Source of the DNA: Clostridiales bacterium
GTDB lineage: Bacteria > Bacillota > Clostridia > Oscillospirales > Butyricicoccaceae
Reading direction: 5' to 3'
DNA length: 64,000 bases
Assembly: GCA_019421385.1 (NCBI GenBank)
Contig: JAHZFK010000009.1
Location: 14,893 to 78,892, forward strand
Shown here: in pieces, positions 61,149 through 64,000 of the stretch
Layout: each line of letters begins with the position of its first letter
How positions within the stretch are numbered: position 1 is the first letter of the stretch
Notes under the pieces: generated by a model
What the model saw: the letters and a program-made list of their open reading frames with translations, nothing else
Databases searched by the model: none
What the model was told of the DNA's origin: nothing
Program-made: the position numbers and the translations under genes

Positions 61149-61823
61149 TCAGCGCTTCTCCTTTCTTTGGATAAAGCTGTTGCCGCAGTCGTCCAGCGTC
61201 ATCAGGAACACATCAGACACGGCAAGGCTCTGGTTCCTCAACCGGTTTTCGATATCTTTGGGATCGAGCTGCAGCAGCCGAAGCGAACGGCGCACCAGTT
61301 GACCGTCGGACACGACAACCAGCGGCAGGCCGGTATCTTTGGGCGTGATGCCCAGCATTTCCGCGGTGACCGGCTGCTGCGGCTGCTTGAGGATGACGGA
61401 CAGCGTGCCGTCCGGTTCAATCACGCCATATTTCACATCAGCCACCGAGGAGACGTTCTGTTTGCGCAGCGTTTCGATGATCTCATCAGTAGTCAGACGC
61501 ATTTCGAGCAGCTTGGGAATATCCAGTTGACCGCCGCGGATGATGATGGCGGGCTGTCCGTTGAGCAGCCGCCGGAAGGCACGGCTCTTCAGCGCAATCC
61601 AGCTGAGCAGGATCTCGAGGACGATGAGCGTAGCGATGGGGACCAGTCCGGCAAACATGGGGATGCCCAGATCCTGCATGGGAACGGCAGCCAGATCGGA
61701 AACCAGGATGGTGATGACCAGTTCGGACGGATCGAGCTCACCGATCTGGCGCTTGCCCATCAGGCGTACCGCAGCGATGACAGCAAAGTATAGTATCAGC
61801 GTGCGAAGCAGAGGAACTGCCAT
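61149..61823 (-). CDS. DUF421 (YetF/YcaP-type) membrane protein
   Basis: A 224-residue protein with three N-terminal membrane helices (to about residue 80; RLMGKRQIGELDPSELVITI is the family signature) and a cytoplasmic two-part alpha/beta domain (PAIIIRGGQLDIPKLLEMRLT; GLPLVVVSDGQLVRR). Related Bacillus YetF proteins are spore- or envelope-associated; biochemical role unknown. Pairs with the DUF4363 gene. Confidence 0.9.
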   Translation of the reverse strand: MAVPLLRTLILYFAVIAAVRLMGKRQIGELDPSELVITILVSDLAAVPMQDLGIPMFAGLVPIATLIVLEILLSWIALKSRAFRRLLNGQPAIIIRGGQLDIPKLLEMRLTTDEIIETLRKQNVSSVADVKYGVIEPDGTLSVILKQPQQPVTAEMLGITPKDTGLPLVVVSDGQLVRRSLRLLQLDPKDIENRLRNQSLAVSDVFLMTLDDCGNSFIQRKEKR

Positions 61824-61856
61824 TTTTCGGCCTCTTTTCTATCAGGTTTTACCGGT

Positions 61857-61865
61857 AGTATAGCA
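61857..61865 (-). promoter_or_regulatory. Extended -10 promoter for DUF421-DUF4363
   Basis: Minus strand TGC-TATACT, 34 bp before the ATG; no clear -35 hexamer. Confidence 0.45.
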
Positions 61866-61923
61866 CAAAAACGGAAGAATATACCCAGTCAGGAATTTAA
61901 CAAAGTAAAATGCGAAAAAGTTG

Positions 61924-61952
61924 TTGACAATCGCTGTGAGCGGATTTATAAT
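61924..61952 (+). promoter_or_regulatory. Consensus promoter for the ilvB leader
   Basis: TTGACA (61924-61929), 17 bp, TATAAT (61947-61952): both hexamers perfect. Such strength fits a gene controlled afterwards by attenuation. Confidence 0.9.
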
Positions 61953-61958
61953 ATGAAT

Positions 61959-62246
61959 TACATTTTGAACAACGCAAGTTGGCGATGACCGGAAAAGTAG
62001 CGTCTGGAATCCAAGTGAGAGAGCCGCCGGGTGGTGCGAGGCGGTGGAGGAAGGAAAGTGCGAAAGTCCTCCGTGAGCCGAGCGTCTGAAATGGGATGAA
62101 ACAGGGCCCTGTGTAAGGCGTTCCGCGCGATCTGCGTTAAAGGATCAGCTGAGTGGCCGCAACATGCAATGCATGAAGTGCGGCAAAAAGAGTGGTACCG
62201 CAGAGGAATAGTCTTTGTCTCTTTGTAGAGACAGAGGCTTTTTTTA
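61959..62246 (+). ncRNA. T-box riboswitch upstream of ilvB
   Basis: Recognisable T-box parts: the GATGA...GGAAAAGTA element (61984-62000), the distal stem with AGAGAGCCGCC-GGGTGGTGCGA-GGCGG (62018-62045), a Stem III hairpin GCCGCA/TGCGGC (about 62156-62184) and the T-box sequence AGAGTGGTACCGCAG (62189-62203) that binds the tRNA acceptor end. A terminator follows: TCTTTGTCTC / GAGACAGAGG then TTTTTTT (62211-62245). AACGCA (61971-61976) can pair with TGCGTT (62133-62138) to close a long Stem I. The candidate specifier ATC (Ile) at 62130-62132 is tentative. Confidence 0.9.
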
Positions 62247-62279
62247 TTTTTGTGATTTGAGGAAAGGAGGCGGATTCGC

Positions 62280-63944
62280 ATGGTAAAGAATGGTTCTGAG
62301 ATTTTGGTGGAAGCGCTGGTGGAGCAGGGAGTCGATACGATTTTCGGTTATCCGGGCGGCGCAGTCCTCAACATCTATGATGCACTTTACAAAAACAGCG
62401 ACCGCATTCGACATATTTTAACCGCCCATGAGCAGGGCGCAGCCCACGCAGCCGATGGCTACGCGCGCGCAACCGGTAAGGTTGGCGTGTGTCTGGCAAC
62501 GAGCGGCCCGGGCGCGACCAATCTGGTCACGGGTATTGCAACGGCTTACATGGATTCCATTCCGATGGTTGCCATCACCGGCAACGTCGGCACGAGCCTG
62601 ATCGGGCGCGATTCCTTCCAGGAGGTTTACATCGCCGGTATCACTATGCCGATCACCAAGCACAACTTTGTTGTGCGGCATGTGGAGGAACTGGCGGACA
62701 CCATCCGCAGCGCGTTCCGTATCGCAGCGTCCGGCCGTCCCGGCCCGGTGCTGATCGACATCCCGAAGGATGTCACCAGCGCGGAGTGTGAATACATTCC
62801 GGAACCCAAGGTGGAAGTAAAGGAAACGTACGAGATAACGGCAGAGAAGCTGGAAACCGTCGCCGGTATGATCGCGCAGGCGGAGCGCCCGATCATATAT
62901 TTTGGTGGCGGCGTGGAAACCGCGGATGCGGGCGCGGCGCTGCTCGAACTCATGCGCAAGGCGGATATCCCGGCGGCGCACACCATGATGGCGATTGGCT
63001 GCATTCCGGATACTGAGACGTTGAGCCTCGGTCTGGTCGGTATGCACGGCACGGTTTCGGCGGCTTGGGCGGTCGAGCGCAGTGATCTGCTGATTTGCAT
63101 CGGCGCGCGATTCTCCGACCGTGTGGCAACCAACCCGCGGCGCTTTGCCCCCAAGGCAAAGGTCGTTCATATCGACATTGACGCGGCTGAGATCAATAAG
63201 AACATCGGCGTGGATTATTCGGTGGTCAGCGATGCGGAAAACTTCCTCGAAGCGCTGCTGCCGTATGTAAAAGAAGCAAAGCATACTGCGTGGCGTGAGC
63301 AGATCGCAGAATGGCGCAAGACGCTGGATTATGTGCCCAAGGATGACGATAGTGTCATTCATCCGCACCAGCTGCTGCGCACGCTGTATGACATGATCGG
63401 GGATGACGCGATCGTCGCAACCGATGTTGGTCAGCACCAGCTGTGGTCGGCACAGTATAACCGCTGCCGAAAAATACGCCACTTCCTGACCTCAGGCGGC
63501 TTGGGAACAATGGGCTTTGGCTATGGCGCAGCTATGGGCGCGCAGGTTGCCTTCCCGGATAAGACGGTTGTCCATATCACAGGCGACGGTTCGTTCCACA
63601 TGAATCTGAATGAGCTGTGCACGGCAGTCACCTATAACCTGCCGATCATCACGATCATTATGAACAACAACGTGCTGGGTAATGTGCGTCAGTGGCAGAC
63701 CATGTTCTATGAAAAGCGCTATTCCCAGACCAATCTGTATCGCAAGACCGATTATATCAAGCTTGCCGATGCGTTTGGCGGCCGTGGCTTCCGCGTGACC
63801 AATATTGCGGAGCTTCGTGCGGCGCTGGCAGATGCATTGCAGCGCACCGGCCCGGTGCTCATCGACTGCCGCATCGACAAGGATGAGCGCGTACTGCCCA
63901 TGATCCCGGCGGGCGGCACGGTGGACGATATCGTGGCGGACTGA
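62280..63944 (+). CDS. ilvB: Acetolactate synthase, large subunit
   Basis: A 554-residue TPP enzyme catalysing the first common step of valine, leucine and isoleucine synthesis. Motifs: TIFGYPGGAVLNIYDALY, the catalytic Glu in LTAHEQGAAHAADGYAR, SGPGATNLVTGIATAYMDS and the TPP/Mg motif HITGDGSFHMNLNELCTAV with IIMNNNVLGNV. It has an AAAGGAGG site just after the T-box terminator. The small subunit follows by 16 bp. Confidence 0.97.
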   Translation: MVKNGSEILVEALVEQGVDTIFGYPGGAVLNIYDALYKNSDRIRHILTAHEQGAAHAADGYARATGKVGVCLATSGPGATNLVTGIATAYMDSIPMVAITGNVGTSLIGRDSFQEVYIAGITMPITKHNFVVRHVEELADTIRSAFRIAASGRPGPVLIDIPKDVTSAECEYIPEPKVEVKETYEITAEKLETVAGMIAQAERPIIYFGGGVETADAGAALLELMRKADIPAAHTMMAIGCIPDTETLSLGLVGMHGTVSAAWAVERSDLLICIGARFSDRVATNPRRFAPKAKVVHIDIDAAEINKNIGVDYSVVSDAENFLEALLPYVKEAKHTAWREQIAEWRKTLDYVPKDDDSVIHPHQLLRTLYDMIGDDAIVATDVGQHQLWSAQYNRCRKIRHFLTSGGLGTMGFGYGAAMGAQVAFPDKTVVHITGDGSFHMNLNELCTAVTYNLPIITIIMNNNVLGNVRQWQTMFYEKRYSQTNLYRKTDYIKLADAFGGRGFRVTNIAELRAALADALQRTGPVLIDCRIDKDERVLPMIPAGGTVDDIVAD

Positions 63945-63960
63945 GAAAGGAGAAAACACA

Positions 63961-64000
63961 ATGGAAAAATATATCCTTTCTGTGACCGTGCAGAATAACG
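63961..64000 (+). CDS. ilvN: Acetolactate synthase small subunit, N-terminal fragment
   Basis: Only 13 codons are inside the window (MEKYILSVTVQNN). This start fits the ACT-domain regulatory subunit IlvN/IlvH, and it follows ilvB with a GAAAGGAG site. It runs off the right edge. Confidence 0.75.
   Translation, partial: MEKYILSVTVQNN

Overview
The window looks like the chromosome of a low-redox, GC-rich Clostridia-type Firmicute (Bacillota). Evidence includes PolC-type DNA polymerase III, a T-box leader ahead of ilvB, strong AGGAGG ribosome binding sites, frequent TTG/GTG starts, a high-molecular-weight rubredoxin, a cre-like site and split transketolase subunits. The gene content resembles Oscillospirales (perhaps a Butyricicoccus/Agathobaculum-like gut bacterium), but that is an impression and no database was searched. 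No rRNA, tRNA, insertion sequence, prophage or CRISPR array was seen.

Layout. 1-5.2 kb: peptide metabolism (dipeptide epimerase fragment, PepV), a DUF819 membrane protein, a two-cluster ferredoxin-like protein, a YtqB-like methyltransferase and two related zinc-ribbon membrane proteins. 5.3-12.3 kb, minus strand: putP - metallo-beta-lactamase hydrolase - DUF3006 - lysA, and proB - 50-codon ORF - proA - CYTH gene. The CYTH gene carries an in-frame stop. 12.5-26 kb, plus strand: zapA, U32 peptidase, maf, mreC, mreD, PBP2 and a MinD-like ATPase (cell shape and division), then mgsA, hisS, aspS and an LTA-synthase-like sulfatase. 26.2-38.5 kb: a probable myo-inositol/carbohydrate region with a sodium symporter, VOC protein, iolD, iolB, AraC and DeoR regulators, two transketolase halves, malic enzyme and iolE. 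38.6-49.3 kb: the conserved pyrH-frr-uppS-cdsA-dxr-rseP-ispG-polC cluster. 50.6-57.1 kb: a compact histidine operon beginning with a HisZ-HisG fusion and containing a 33-residue membrane peptide gene between hisI and hisE. 57.4-61.8 kb: C39-like peptidase, PNPOx-like protein, flavoprotein, zinc-ribbon protein, rubredoxin fusion, DUF4363 and DUF421. 61.9 kb to the end: T-box-controlled ilvB and the start of ilvN.

How the genes work together. IolE, IolD and IolB are three consecutive steps of myo-inositol breakdown (inosose to diketone to 5-deoxyglucuronate to 2-deoxy-5-ketogluconate). The dehydrogenase, kinase and aldolase steps are absent from the window, so the pathway would have to be completed elsewhere. 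Regulation is legible: consensus-like promoters precede most units, a CcpA-type cre site overlaps the iolBD promoter, structured leaders precede iolB, iolE and the symporter gene, and a tRNA-sensing leader precedes ilvB. No obviously novel multi-gene system is evident. The most unusual items are the nonsense-interrupted CYTH gene, the two tiny membrane ORFs inside biosynthetic operons, the HisZ-HisG fusion, a MinD homologue lacking its usual C-terminal membrane helix, and several uncharacterised leader and operator structures.
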